NCBI RefSeq assembly: GCF_018687715.1
Contig: NC_056753.1
Coordinates: 8,978,501-9,042,500, forward strand
Source of the DNA: Carya illinoinensis
Lineage: Eukaryota; Streptophyta; Magnoliopsida; Fagales; Juglandaceae
DNA: 64,000 bases
Direction: 5' to 3'
The translations under genes were made by a program, and so were the position numbers. Below are positions 23,548 to 33,814 of this stretch, piece after piece. The notes beneath the pieces are model-generated. The model was not told where the DNA came from. It saw only the letters and a list, made by a program, of their open reading frames with translations, and made no database searches. Within the stretch, counting starts at the first letter, position 1. Every line of letters starts with the position of its first letter.

Positions 23548-24472
23548 TAAGGTTTTCAATCAGGTGTAATTCTATCTTTTATCTATTGCATCTTTAATTC
23601 TAGGGCTTCATTGTTCTAGGGTTGAAAAAAAAAGTGCAAAAATTCATTTTTCCTAGGGCAGCCAGATTACTCCATTTTGGTTTCATATTTATCAACATTG
23701 GGTGGCTAAATTGCTTGTTTGAGGACTGCCAAAATTTGCACCATCTATAGGGTTGGAAATTTCTACGGTTTCTTGCATCTCTAAGTTTGTCAATTACTTG
23801 GAGTGTCGTCTCATTGATTCTCTTCTATCTCATTGATTCTCTTCTATTTCCTTGCCAACTTTTATGTGTTTGAATTCAATTGTTTGATTGTTACAATTGA
23901 ATATTGTTGTTTATGATTGAATCAGTGAGAAAAGAAAAGAAAAGAAAAAAAATAGAAAAGAAAAGAAAAGAAAGGAAAGGAAAAGAAAGAAAAAGAAAAA
24001 AGAAATTAAAAAAAAAGGCTTAGGAATTCAAATTTTTTAGTTTTTATTGAGTCTTATCATCAAAGGGGCTACATATATCATTATAGTTGGTATATTGTCT
24101 TATGATTACTCCTTCCCTCGTATCGTTTCCTTGAGTCTTGTGTCATTTTATTATTTCCTTGTTTTCTCTTTTCTTGTTTCTTGGACCTAATTACTAGTTG
24201 GAATAAGACAAGGTTGTATTGTCTTGATTTAGTTTAATTAGTTCTGAAAGAACTTGAGTGAGAAAACTCTTGAGGTAAAAGGCAAGAGAGTGTGAGATTA
24301 TTATCAGGAGAAAGTTAATTAAGAGTGAAACACGAGTGGAGTATCATATTCGAGTGTAAACACATAAGGGAGCATGTGAGGTCTTTTCCACTAACATTTT
24401 TTTTTGTGCAGCGCATACGATGTATCATAAAAGTGACTCATCACCAAAGGGAGTGGCAGATAACTCCTTTGT

Positions 24473-25667
24473 TTGCAGGCCATGCAACAACAGTTTGAAT
24501 GGTTGAACATGATGTTAAGGGAAGTGAGAGATAGGATGGATCAACAAAATGAAGTAATTAAAAATTTGCATGGTGGGAGAGATAGGAGGAGACGTGAACC
24601 TAGAAGAGAACATGAGTATGAAGATGAAGGAGATGATGAGGATGAGGAAGACCTAATGTCTGAAGTTGGGATGGGTGGACATAAAGGAGTCAGGCGTGAA
24701 AGAGGATTTATGGGAAACCCACAGGGTCATGATGGAGTAGATAGGGACCTTGAGAGCATCAAAATGAAAATACCATCTTTCCAAGATAGAAATGACCCTA
24801 AAGCTTATTTAGAGTGGGAGAAGAAGATAGAGTTGATCTTTGATTATCATAACTATTCAGAGGAGAAGAAAGTGAAGTTGGCAGTAATTGAGTTCAATGA
24901 TTATGCTATTATTTGGTGGGATCAATTAGTGACCAATAGGAGGAGGAACTATGCGAGGCCTATCGAGACATGGGGAGAGTTGAAAGCTCTCATGAGGTGG
25001 AGAGTTGTACCTAGCCACTACTATAGGGACATCTACCAAAAATTACAAAATCTTACACAAGGGTCTAGCAGTGTGGAGGACTACCATAAGGAGATGGAGG
25101 TGGCTATGATACGGGTGAATGTAGAGGAGGATAGGGAGGCCACTATGGCTCGATTTTTGTGTGGTTTGAATAGAGAGATAGCCAATATGGTTGAGTTGCA
25201 ATATTATGTAGAAATAGAAGACATTGTGCACATGGCTATGAAGGTGGAGAGGCAATTAAAGAGGAAAGGGACATCAAGGTACACTTCAGTTTCTAGCACT
25301 CCTTGGAAACCAAAGTGGGAGAAAGATGATGGAGCTGTAACAAATACAAAGACAGAACCACCTAAAGGAAAAGATGAAGGCTAGCAACAAACCCAAGATA
25401 GCATCCCAACCTTCTAGAAATAGAGATATTAAATGCTTTAAGTGTTTGGGTTCAGGGCACATCGCTTCTCAATGTCCAAACAAACGTGTGATGATTATGC
25501 GTGACAATGAGGAGGTGATGACTGCAAGTAAGGATGATCGTGATGAGATACTCGAGTTGGAGGATACTAGTGATGATGATGGAGTAGAATACCCCATAAC
25601 AGGTGAGTCTCTTGTTGCCAAGCGTGCTCTCAACACACAAATTAAGATGGATGAAGCAGAGCAATAG
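24473..25667 (+). pseudogene. gag of the CRM-like element
   Basis: Gag packages the element RNA into particles. A 303-residue frame (24473-25384) starts with a coiled, charged N terminus rich in Gln, Arg and Glu. It then has a retrotransposon-gag domain with 'KMKIPSFQ', 'AYLEWEKKIELIF', 'YSEEKKVKLA' and 'WWDQL'. An overlapping frame (25374-25667) carries the CCHC zinc knuckle, Cys-X2-Cys-X4-His-X4-Cys ('CFKCLGSGHIASQC'). In intact relatives both parts are one protein, so a frameshift lies near 25380. The domain order and neighbouring protease and RT leave little doubt about identity. A functional product is unlikely. Confidence 0.88.
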
Positions 25668-26467
25668 AGGGAGAACATTTTCCATACTAGATGCCACATC
25701 AATAGCAAGGTATGTAGTATCGTCATTGATGGGGGAGTTGTACTAATGTTGCCAGCACTACTTTAGTTGAGAAACTAAATTTACCTACCTTGAAACTCTC
25801 TCGACCATACAAGTTGCAGTGGTTGAATGATTGTGGGGAGGTTAGGGTGGATAGACAAGTGTTAGTTACTTTTTCCATAGGGAAGTATCAAGATGAAGTA
25901 TTTTGTGATGTTGTGTCTATGCATGCTGGCCATATCTTATTGGGGAGGCCATGGCAGTATGATAGGAGTGTGATACATGATGGATCCAAAAACATGTATA
26001 GCTTTGTAAAGGAGGGCAAAAAAACCAAGCTTACTCCTTTAACTCCAAGATAGGTCTATGAGGACCAATTGAAATTGAAAAGTGAGGTTGCTCAAAAAAG
26101 AAAGAGTGAAAATAAGAGTGATAAAAAAAGAAAAAGTGAAAAAGAGATTGAGCAAAAAAGAAAGAGTGATAAAGAAAGAGAGTCTGCTGAGAGAAAAAGA
26201 AAGACAAAACTGAGTTTCTACGCAAGAGAGAGTGAGCTTAAGAGGGCTTTCTTAGCAGATCACCCTATGATTTTTCTTATCTATAAGGAGTCTTATCTTA
26301 ATCTTGATGAAAGTAACCAAGCTCTTCCTAGTTTGGTTGTTTTTTTGTTGTATGAGTTTGAGGATGTATTACCAAAGGAAATGCCTAATGAGTTGCCACC
26401 CATTAGAGGCATTGAGCACCAGATTGATTTTGTGCCTAGGGCTGCTATTCCAAACCGACCAGCTTAA
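25668..26467 (+). pseudogene. Aspartic protease region of the CRM-like pol
   Basis: The protease processes the Gag-Pol polyprotein. Around 25718-25738 the frame reads 'CSIVIDGG' and then leaves frame. Reading one base over gives the expected 'SCTNVAS' continuation, so one G has been lost in the run at 25731-25735. The downstream frame (25790-26053) continues with 'LKLSRPYKLQWLN', 'VLVTFSIGKYQDEVFCDV' and 'HILLGRPWQYDR', the usual C-terminal half of this family. A Lys/Glu/Ser-rich linker follows (26069-26220). A second frame (26069-26467) leads toward RT with 'PNELPPIRGIEHQIDFV'. The gene is broken and inactive. Confidence 0.85.
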
Positions 26468-26469
26468 AG

Positions 26470-27700
26470 AAGTAATCCAGATTAAACAAAAGAGCTTCAG
26501 AGGCAAGTTGAGGATTTGATGAGCAAGGGGTATATGAGGGAGAGCATGAGCCCATGTGTAGTACCAGTGCTTCTAGTGCCTAAGAAGGATGGGACGTGGT
26601 GGATGTGCGTTGATTGCAGGGCGGTTAATAATATCAAGGTAAAGTATTGCCATCCCATTCCTAGATTAGATGATATGCTCGATGAATTGCATGGCTCATG
26701 TATTTTCAGTAAAATTGATCTTAAAAGTGGGTACCATCAAATTAGAATGAAAGAGAGTGATGAATGGAAAATTGCTTTTGAGACTAAGTATGAGCTTTAT
26801 GAATGGTTGGTTATACCATTTGGACTTACAAATGAATTCAGTACTTTCATGAGATTAATGAATCATGTCTTACGTGCGTTCATAGGCAAGTTTGTGGTTG
26901 TGTACTTTGATGATATCCTAGTATACAACAAGGACTTAAATGAACACATTGAGCATTTGGGATATGTGTTTAATGTGTTGAGATGTGAAAAGTTGTATGC
27001 TAATATCATGAAATGTACCTTTTTCATGGAGGAAGTCGTTTTTCTTGGTTATGTTGTTAGTACAAAGGGTATTGAAGTGGATGAAGAGAAAGTCAAGGTC
27101 ATTAGGGAGTGACCAATGCCAAAGAGCGTCATTGAGGTAAGAAGCTTTCATAGTTTAGCTAGTTTTTATCAGCGTTTTGTTAAAGACTTTAGCACCATTG
27201 CTGCACCACTCATTGAAGTCATTAAAAAGAATGTTGGGTTTCATTGGGGGGCTGATCAAGAGAATGCATTTGCTACTATTAAAGAAAGGTTGTGCTCTGC
27301 ACCCGTGTTAGCATTACAAGATTTTAATAAAGCTTTTGAAATTGAATGTGATGCATCAGGAATAGGGATTGGAGCCGTTTGGATGTAGGATAAGCGGCCG
27401 ATCACCTTCTTCAGTGAGAATTTAAGTGGGGCATCTCTGCAGTACCCTACTTATGACAAAGAGCTTTATGCTCTTTTTCGTGCATTAGAGACTTAGCAGC
27501 ACTACTTGTGGCCTAGGGAATTTGTGATCCACACTGATCATGAATCATTGAAGCATCTCAAGGGTCAAGATAAGTTGACTAAGAGGCATGCTAGATGGAT
27601 GAAATACATTGAGACATTTCCATATGTCATCCGTTACAAGCAAGGTTAGTAGAATATTGTTACTGATGCTTTATCTCGGAGGTATGTACTTCTTACTTCT
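26470..27700 (+). pseudogene. Reverse transcriptase and RNase H region of the CRM-like pol
   Basis: The RT part (26516-27112) has '[20 protein letters not shown]', '[15 protein letters not shown]', '[11 protein letters not shown]' and the catalytic box '[10 protein letters not shown]'. It stops at TGA (27110-27112) where relatives have Trp, then continues in frame with '[16 protein letters not shown]'. RNase H has '[12 protein letters not shown]', 'YDKELYAL' and 'HTDHESL'. Further in-frame stops occur near 27388, 27496 and 27649, where Gln codons are expected. These mark a once complete, now inactive enzyme that made the DNA copy of the element. Confidence 0.9.
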
Positions 27701-29177
27701 ATGAGTGTTAAAATGCTTGGGTTTAAATATGTGAAAGACATGTATGCTGATGGTGCTGACTTTTTTGATGTGTATATGACATTTGATAAGGCAGCATTTG
27801 ATAAGTTTTACAAGCATAATGGTTACTTGTTTAAAGAAAATAAACTGTGTGCCTAGTTGTTCTATGTGTGAGTTATTGGTGCGAGAGGCACATGGCAAGG
27901 GATTAATGGGACACTTTGGTGTCAAGAAAACCTTAGACATATTGCATGAACATTTCTTTTGGCTTAAGATGAAAAGAGACATCAATCACATTTGTAGCAG
28001 GTGCATCACATGTAGAAAGGCCAAATCCAAGGTTTTCCCACATGGGTTATATACACCTTTACTCGTTCCTAGTGAGCCATGGGTAGACATATCTATGGAT
28101 TTTATTTTGGGACTGCCTAGGACAAAAAGGGGTAGAGATTTTACTTTTGTGGTTGTGGATAGATTTAGGAAGATGGCACATTTCATTCCATGCCATAAAA
28201 CAGATGATGCCACAAGCATAGCTGACTTGTTTTTCAAGGAGATAGTGCGACTCCATGGTGTGCCCAGGAGCATTGTTTCTGATAGGGATGTTAAATTTCT
28301 TAACTACTTTTGGAAGGTGTTGTGGGCGAAATTAGGTACTAAACTCTTATTTTCTACTACTTGTCACCCGCAGACTGATGGTCAGACTAAAGTAGTTAAT
28401 AGAACTTTAACTCAGCTTTTACACACTGTTATTCATAAGAATTTAAAGACTTGGGAGGATTGTTTGCCATTCATAGAGTTTGTATATAATAGGATCATGC
28501 ATACTACTACTTCATACTCTCCTTTTGAAATTGTTTATGGTTTTAATCCACTTACTCCTTTAGATTTCATGTCTTTACCCATTGATGGTAGGAGTAGCTT
28601 GAATGGACAAAAGAAAGCAGAGTTGGCGGAGTCATTTCATGAAAGGGTACGGCTTCAAATTGCCTAAAAGAATGAAAGGGTTGCTTCCTAAGCCAATAAA
28701 GGGCGACGGCGTGTCATCTTTGAACCAGGAGATTGGGTTTGGGTTCACATGCGCAAATAAAGATTCCCAGCCTGTAGACCGACTAAGTTGCATCCTCGAG
28801 GAGATGGACCTTTTCAAATTCTTGAGAAAATTAATGACAATGCATATAAAATGGATCTTCCAAGTAAATATAATGTTTCTGCTACCTTCAATATTTCTGA
28901 TCTTTCTCATTTTGATGTAGGTGAAAATTCGAAGTCGAGTCCTTTTGAGGAGAGGGGGAATGATGGGTACCAAGGTGGAGCTATCCTTAAAGATCCTTTG
29001 CAAGTTTCAGATGGGCCAATTACAAGATCAAGAGCCAAGAAGATCAAGGAAACAATGCAAGGATTGGTGCAATCCACTTGGGATGAAACTAGGAAGAGCC
29101 CGACACTCAAGATGGGCTTGAAGAAAGAAGAACCAGTTTCAATCCACTTGATACAAGCTATGGAAGACATGACTTAA
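27700..29177 (+). pseudogene. Integrase of the CRM-like pol, with C-terminal tail reaching into the 3' LTR
   Basis: A frame at 27783-28667 holds the zinc-binding domain ('[17 protein letters not shown]' followed by 'CSRCITC') and the catalytic core ('[13 protein letters not shown]', 'VSDRDVKFL', 'HPQTDGQT', '[15 protein letters not shown]'). A stop at 28665 and a frame change precede the next part, 28788-29177. That part reads 'HPRGDGPFQILEKINDNAYK' and 'SATFNISDLSHFDV', then crosses the LTR start at 28961 and ends inside the LTR with 'GPITRSRAKKIKETMQGL'. No chromodomain is seen. Integrase inserts the element into chromosomal DNA; this copy is inactive. Confidence 0.88.
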
Positions 29178-29770
29178 AGATTGGGCCTATTGTTGTTAAG
29201 GCTCTCAATTTGTTTAAAGGTATTTTATTATACTTTAGAAGAAGTGGGCTTGAGGATACTTGGCCCACATATGTCTTATTTCTAATAGACTAGAGTTTTT
29301 TTGGGAAGGCCTTGTATTTTGGCCAAAGGTTTATTTGGAAAGTTATAATTCTATGTCTCACTAAGGTTTTAGAAGTTACTGTAGCATAGCGCGCAACACT
29401 GTTCACGCTACAATACCCGAGGCATTATATACTTAGGATTTTTGGGGACTGTCTATTTAAACCACTTGTAGCCTCATTTGAGAGGCAGACTATTTGGAAT
29501 TGTCATTGAGAGTTGAGTTATCTCTTCTTGTTCTTCTTGAACTTTTGAACTTATTAAAGGTAAATCAAAACCTTTGTGGCGTTCCTCCTTTGTAATCTAG
29601 GTCTTGAGACGGGTTCTTCAACGGGTCTAGATTTTAATATAATCTAGGTTCTTTGAACAAGTTCTTATTGGGTCTAGATTCTCCATCCATAGACCTGAGT
29701 TTGGCTTTCTTGGGGTTATTTTTCCTATATTGTTGTTGGGTCTCAAAGCAAGTCGATTGGGGTTCACATT
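28961..29770 (+). repeat. 3' LTR of the CRM-like element
   Basis: Begins TGATGGGTACC directly after the polypurine tract and matches the 5' LTR throughout, with scattered substitutions and a short insertion near 29390. Ends near 'ggttcacatt'. Confidence 0.85.
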
Positions 29771-30918
29771 AGTATCTCATTTAAAATACTCATGGTGTAA
29801 TCATTTTGATCATTTGAATACATTTGATGGAATATGTTGGGCAAAATTATTCTACTTATTCACTATTCCTGAATTCTGATTGTCAAAGTTCAAGTTGACG
29901 TTCATGCTATGTTCAAGTTCATGTTTATGCTATGTTTCATGTTTCATGATAATGCTATGTTCAAGTTCACGTTTAGTCATATTTCAGGTTCACGTGAATG
30001 CTATATTTCAAGTTTACGTTCATGCTATGTTTCAAGTTCACGTTCATTTTATGTTTCAAGTTCATGTTCTGTCCATGTTTCAGTTCAAGTTCAATTTATG
30101 TTCACATTCATTTTTAAGATCATTCTGAAGTTTAGTTTATTGAACAAGATTCTAAGTTCATGTATTTTACTTTCAAGGTCATGTCATGTCAAGTCAAATC
30201 TCAGATTAAGTTCATGACATGTCAAGTTTCAAGTTTAATTCATGTTTCAGTTTAAGTTGTGTCAGTTCATACCATGTTACATGTCAAGTTCTGTTATGCT
30301 TACTTATGACTTTGACTATGCATTTATGCCTTTACTGTCATGCATGCATCATTAACCTGTGTGGAAGTTTTCTATTAACTTGTTGAGATTTGTAATCAAA
30401 TCTCACTATAGTAGTTTCAACTACCATTCCTCTCAGAATGGTAGATCATCTGTCAGGAGGCACACTAGAGATTGACTAACTAGAGACAGTCAATTCGATG
30501 GTGACAGCACAAGCGAAGCTCATAATCTCAATGCTCTGATTTATCAATTGCATTACAGCATCCTTGATTGAGCTACCTAATGGATAGGCTAATAGTTGCT
30601 TTAGTTACTGTGTGTACTTAAGGAGCTCGGTCTCTTGCATTCTTATGATTAGAAACATTTTTGGACTCGTGTTGTAATCGGGGATGTTTAACATTTCTAT
30701 ATATATATGGATTATGTTTCAAGTATTTGGGTTATTATCAGTTTGGTGTATAGTATTGCTCAAGAAAAGGATTATCTGTCGCGAATATTACATAATGCTA
30801 GATGCATGTTAGGAACATTGTATCTTATATGTTATGAACGGGGGTAGGTAATCATACATTGCATGTCTTGATGCTTTAGATGTCCATCTAATCCCAAGCG
30901 AAATCTGGGAGTGTCACA
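29771..30918 (+). mobile_element. Large-family 5' LTR, segment 3 of 3
   Basis: Resumes with 'gtatctcatttaaaatactc' after the CRM-like insertion, passes through the 'caagttcatgtt' tract, and ends 'gggagtgtcaca' at 30918. It matches 37020-38158 of the 3' LTR. The whole 5' LTR is therefore 15725-30918 with two insertions and a lost left end. Confidence 0.85.
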
Positions 30919-30921
30919 TGG

Positions 30922-30933
30922 TGGTTTCAGAGC
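30922..30933 (+). other. Primer-binding site, initiator-Met tRNA
   Basis: The sequence tggtttcagagc lies three bases after the LTR end and differs by one base from the plant initiator-Met site tggtatcagagc. It shows that the LTR ending at 30918 is the 5' LTR of a plus-strand element. Confidence 0.8.
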
Positions 30934-31059
30934 AATAAGTCTCTAGGTTATAAATCCACATGTCCTTAGGAATTGCACCAAATCTTAGTCTTTGTTAGGC
31001 TTGAATTTCTTAAAGTATAAGAGCTAATACGTAGTTTTGATATGCATACTCGTGTATTT

Positions 31060-32150
31060 CAGGAAGTGACACATGATGCCCAATAGGATACCTCGAAACC
31101 CTAGTTGAGATATCGATCAGGAAAATTAGAATCCCTAGAAGGATGGAGTGCAAGGATTTACTAAGGCTATATGTCTGCTAACTGACGTGCTTAGACATCA
31201 GCAACAACAAGAAGTGCACATACCCAAACCAGAAGTTAGGGGTTGTTCATATGAGAAGTTCTTAATCTACCGTTACTAGAATTTTGTTTGTAATGAATGA
31301 CCATTGAGAGCCGAGAAATGGATTATTGATCTCGAAAAACATACGAGATATGTGGATGTACTGAAGACCAGAAGGTTTTATATGCTGGATAGCTATTTCA
31401 AGGAAAAGTTGGAATACAATGGGATACATGAAAATAACTTCTAGTTAGGGAACTAGGAAGTCTCGCTGCACTATCATGGCAGAGATTCAAGGAAGAGGTT
31501 GACAACAGATTCTTCCCATATTCTATCAAACACCTAAAGGTGCAGGAGTTCGTATCTTTGACCCAGGGTAGTTTAACTATGGAAGAGGACGCTACTAAGT
31601 TTATGGTATTGGGGACACCTGATATCTACAGAAAGGATGTAGGCGCAGAGATTTCAATGAGGACTTCAACCTAGGATTCATAGCCAAGTAGCTTGTCACA
31701 TAAAAGAAACCAACCAAGAATTTTTAAACGTTGCTACCATAATAGAGGCAGAAATATAGGTTTAACCGCCTAGATGTTACTAAAGAAAGTCTAGAAAGGA
31801 AGAAGTTGTCTACTAGATTAGATAAAGGAAAAGGAGTCGAGATTGGAAGCTCAATATCGACTGCATATCCAATATGTGGGATTTGCTTAAAGAACCATGG
31901 ATGCAAGTGCAAACTTACCTTAGGACTTTGTTTCAAATGTGGCCAACCTGACCACTTGACCAAAACTTTTCCTAGGAGAGCTCAGAGAAAGAGGACTATT
32001 CCCAATGGAGATTCCAAACTAAAGACATGGCCTCCAATGCCAACTCGAGTGTATGTAGTCACTCCTAGAGAGACGGATACTGATGCCCCAAGAACATATA
32101 AAGCAGACGCCATTTCTGGAAGTTTTCTAAGATCTATGTATTGTTAATGT
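31060..32150 (+). pseudogene. gag of the large-LTR (Tekay/Del-like) element, decayed
   Basis: Allowing for frameshifts and stops, the region yields the usual gag landmarks in order: 'LRAEKWIIDLEK' near 31305, 'QKVLYAGY' near 31370, 'ALSWQRFKEEVDNRFFPYS' near 31470-31530, 'FVSLTQGSLTMEE' near 31550, and a zinc knuckle 'LCFKCGQPDHLTKTF' near 31927 in which the last Cys has become Phe. The knuckle part lies in an open frame at 31806-32147. The N-terminal half has many stops. The gene is non-functional. Confidence 0.82.
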
Positions 32151-33300
32151 TATTTAAGTTGATCGGATTTCAATTGATGGTATTATTGTTATTTTGGGGT
32201 AATGTCAAGCCATTGAGGTTTATAACTTGTACGCTGTTTGATTCGAGTGAGTCCCTATTTTTTGTGATTATGGTATTGCACAAGAGTTCAATTTGGAAGC
32301 TGAATTGTTACCACAATTCTTATTAGGAGTATTATTGTTCATGCCAGTGTACGTATATAATACCTTCTAATAGTATGAGGAAGGATATTGAAGGTTATTG
32401 AATTGTATTCCGCTCGTTTGGAGTTTGTTTTGATTTTAAGGATGCAATGGAATTGGTGTTTGGAAAAGTAAAGTATTTGGGAGAAGCTTTGGCCTTAGTA
32501 CGATTCATTTACAATAGATGTTTTATCTAGCTACCATTAAGTGGTTTTTGGTGAAGCATTGTGTTTGTGGAAAACATAAATCGCCCTTATATTGGAGACA
32601 AATATGTGGGTAGTAAAATCTTGGTCTTGAGGATTTACGTGAAGAGTAGGAATATATCATTTCAATTAGAGTTAGAACAAAAGGCAGTTCATGATAGATA
32701 GAAGAGCTATGCCTATCATAAAAAAGAAGGTCTTGAGTTTAGCTTAATAGCTAATTGTTTATTGAGGTACCACATGAGAGGAGGAACGACTCATTTTGGT
32801 TATAAAAGAGTAAGCTAGTCCAAAGCAGATGTAATTCCTTGAGGGAATAGAGAAAGTGAATTCAATTGTGTGTAGATTAAAATTTTTCCAACTGACAAGG
32901 ACACTTAAAGTGTATCACTTATATGTTTCTAAGGAGAAGTGTTGGAAGATTATCCACTGAAGTTTTAGATTCAGATGGTATATCGGTATGACTCAACCTA
33001 CTTTGCAGAAAGATTCCTGTGTTACTTGATGAATTGAGAAAGAGAGAGAGTTAAGGAATGGTAGCATCTCAGTGGTAGCAATATCTGTGGTGAATAACTC
33101 TGAAAGTAGTGATTTGACTTAAGCAAGGATTCAATATGCCAGAAGGTTAGCCTAGAACTTGTTAAGTTTAGGCAGTAACCTTTGTGAGTGTTATATTCTC
33201 CTTTTACAAGGTACCTATTATCTTGTGCAACCATGTGTTGGCTATAGATAAGAATGGTGCAGGCTGTGAGATGAAGTCTTTGCCTCATGAAGAATGTTAC
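32151..33300 (+). pseudogene. Collapsed pol: protease start joined to integrase C-terminal remnant
   Basis: Near 32215-32260 the sequence still reads 'FITCTLFDSSESLFFV', the decayed active-site region of the element protease. Near 32690-32800 it already reads like the integrase end ('SYAYHKKEGLEFSL' and 'MRGGTTHFGYKRVS' with a frameshift). Reverse transcriptase, RNase H and the integrase core, which would need about 3 kb, are missing. A large internal deletion therefore removed most of pol. Residual similarity is weak and stops are many. Confidence 0.6.
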
Positions 33301-33800
33301 ACATCGTCGCACCCGACTACGTGGTGAGATCAGGATAGCTTCAAGGCTAGGATGGCACGGGACCAAGCAAAGTCTAGTGGAGCAGCAGAGGAGTGTGTTG
33401 CAACCGCCAATGCTGAGCCTGCAACGTCAAGCTCATCCATGTCATCAACTTACAGTGGACAGTTGAGGGTCAAGTACCAGATAGTGACAACAAAGAGGTC
33501 GAGCAGCACTTCAGCCCAAGACATTTTGGCAATGTGTCATATGATTCAAATGACCAAGAAATTTTGGCAACATGTCATATGATTCAAATGACCAAGACAT
33601 TTCGACAATGTGTCATATGATTCAAATGACGATGCATTCTACTACTAAGCCCATCATGTCATGCCTATCGACATTAGTGCACCACCATTGGCATGGACCA
33701 GCGACGATATCTCTAGTGATGAACAGTAGACTTGGTAAGCAACATTTTCTCCTAGTTTATTGATTTGTACTTGTGTCTATTTTAAGGAAGAAATCTTTTT
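33301..33800 (+). other. Non-coding 3' internal region of the large-LTR element
   Basis: Lies between the pol remnant and the polypurine tract. The short frame at 33352-33582 is Ser/Ala-rich, and its end is produced by the 38-bp repeat. I see no recognisable domain and treat it as leader-like or spacer DNA. Confidence 0.5.
33517..33630 (+). repeat. 38-bp tandem repeat, three units
   Basis: Units start at 33517, 33555 and 33593. Each contains 'caagacatttyggcaa' (or a close variant) and 'gtcatatgattcaaatgac'. The array sits upstream of the polypurine tract of the element. Confidence 0.9.
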
Positions 33801-33814
33801 TTAGGAGGGGAGGT
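33801..33814 (+). other. Polypurine tract of the large-LTR element
   Basis: The sequence ttaggaggggaggt directly precedes the 3' LTR, at the expected site of plus-strand priming. Confidence 0.7.

Larger units (their letters stand above)
22738..29770 (+). mobile_element. Complete but degenerate CRM-like Ty3/gypsy retrotransposon (about 7.0 kb)
   Basis: Two LTRs of about 0.8 kb (22739-23533 and 28961-29770) enclose a primer-binding site, gag, protease, reverse transcriptase, RNase H, integrase and a polypurine tract (gaggagagggggaa, 28947-28960), in the gypsy order. The flanks read ggtat (22733-22737) and agtat (29771-29775), a target duplication with one mismatch. The exact ends are uncertain by 2-3 bases. 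The LTRs differ at scattered sites, and pol has several stops and frameshifts, so the element is not autonomous now. I infer the CRM lineage from the gag type, the absence of a visible chromodomain, and a pol C terminus that runs into the LTR. Confidence 0.9.

Noticed and set aside
22733..29775. Endogenous virus with an envelope gene
   Set aside because: All recognised domains are gag and pol of a Ty3/gypsy element. I see no envelope-like frame between integrase and the 3' LTR, nor in the other elements.
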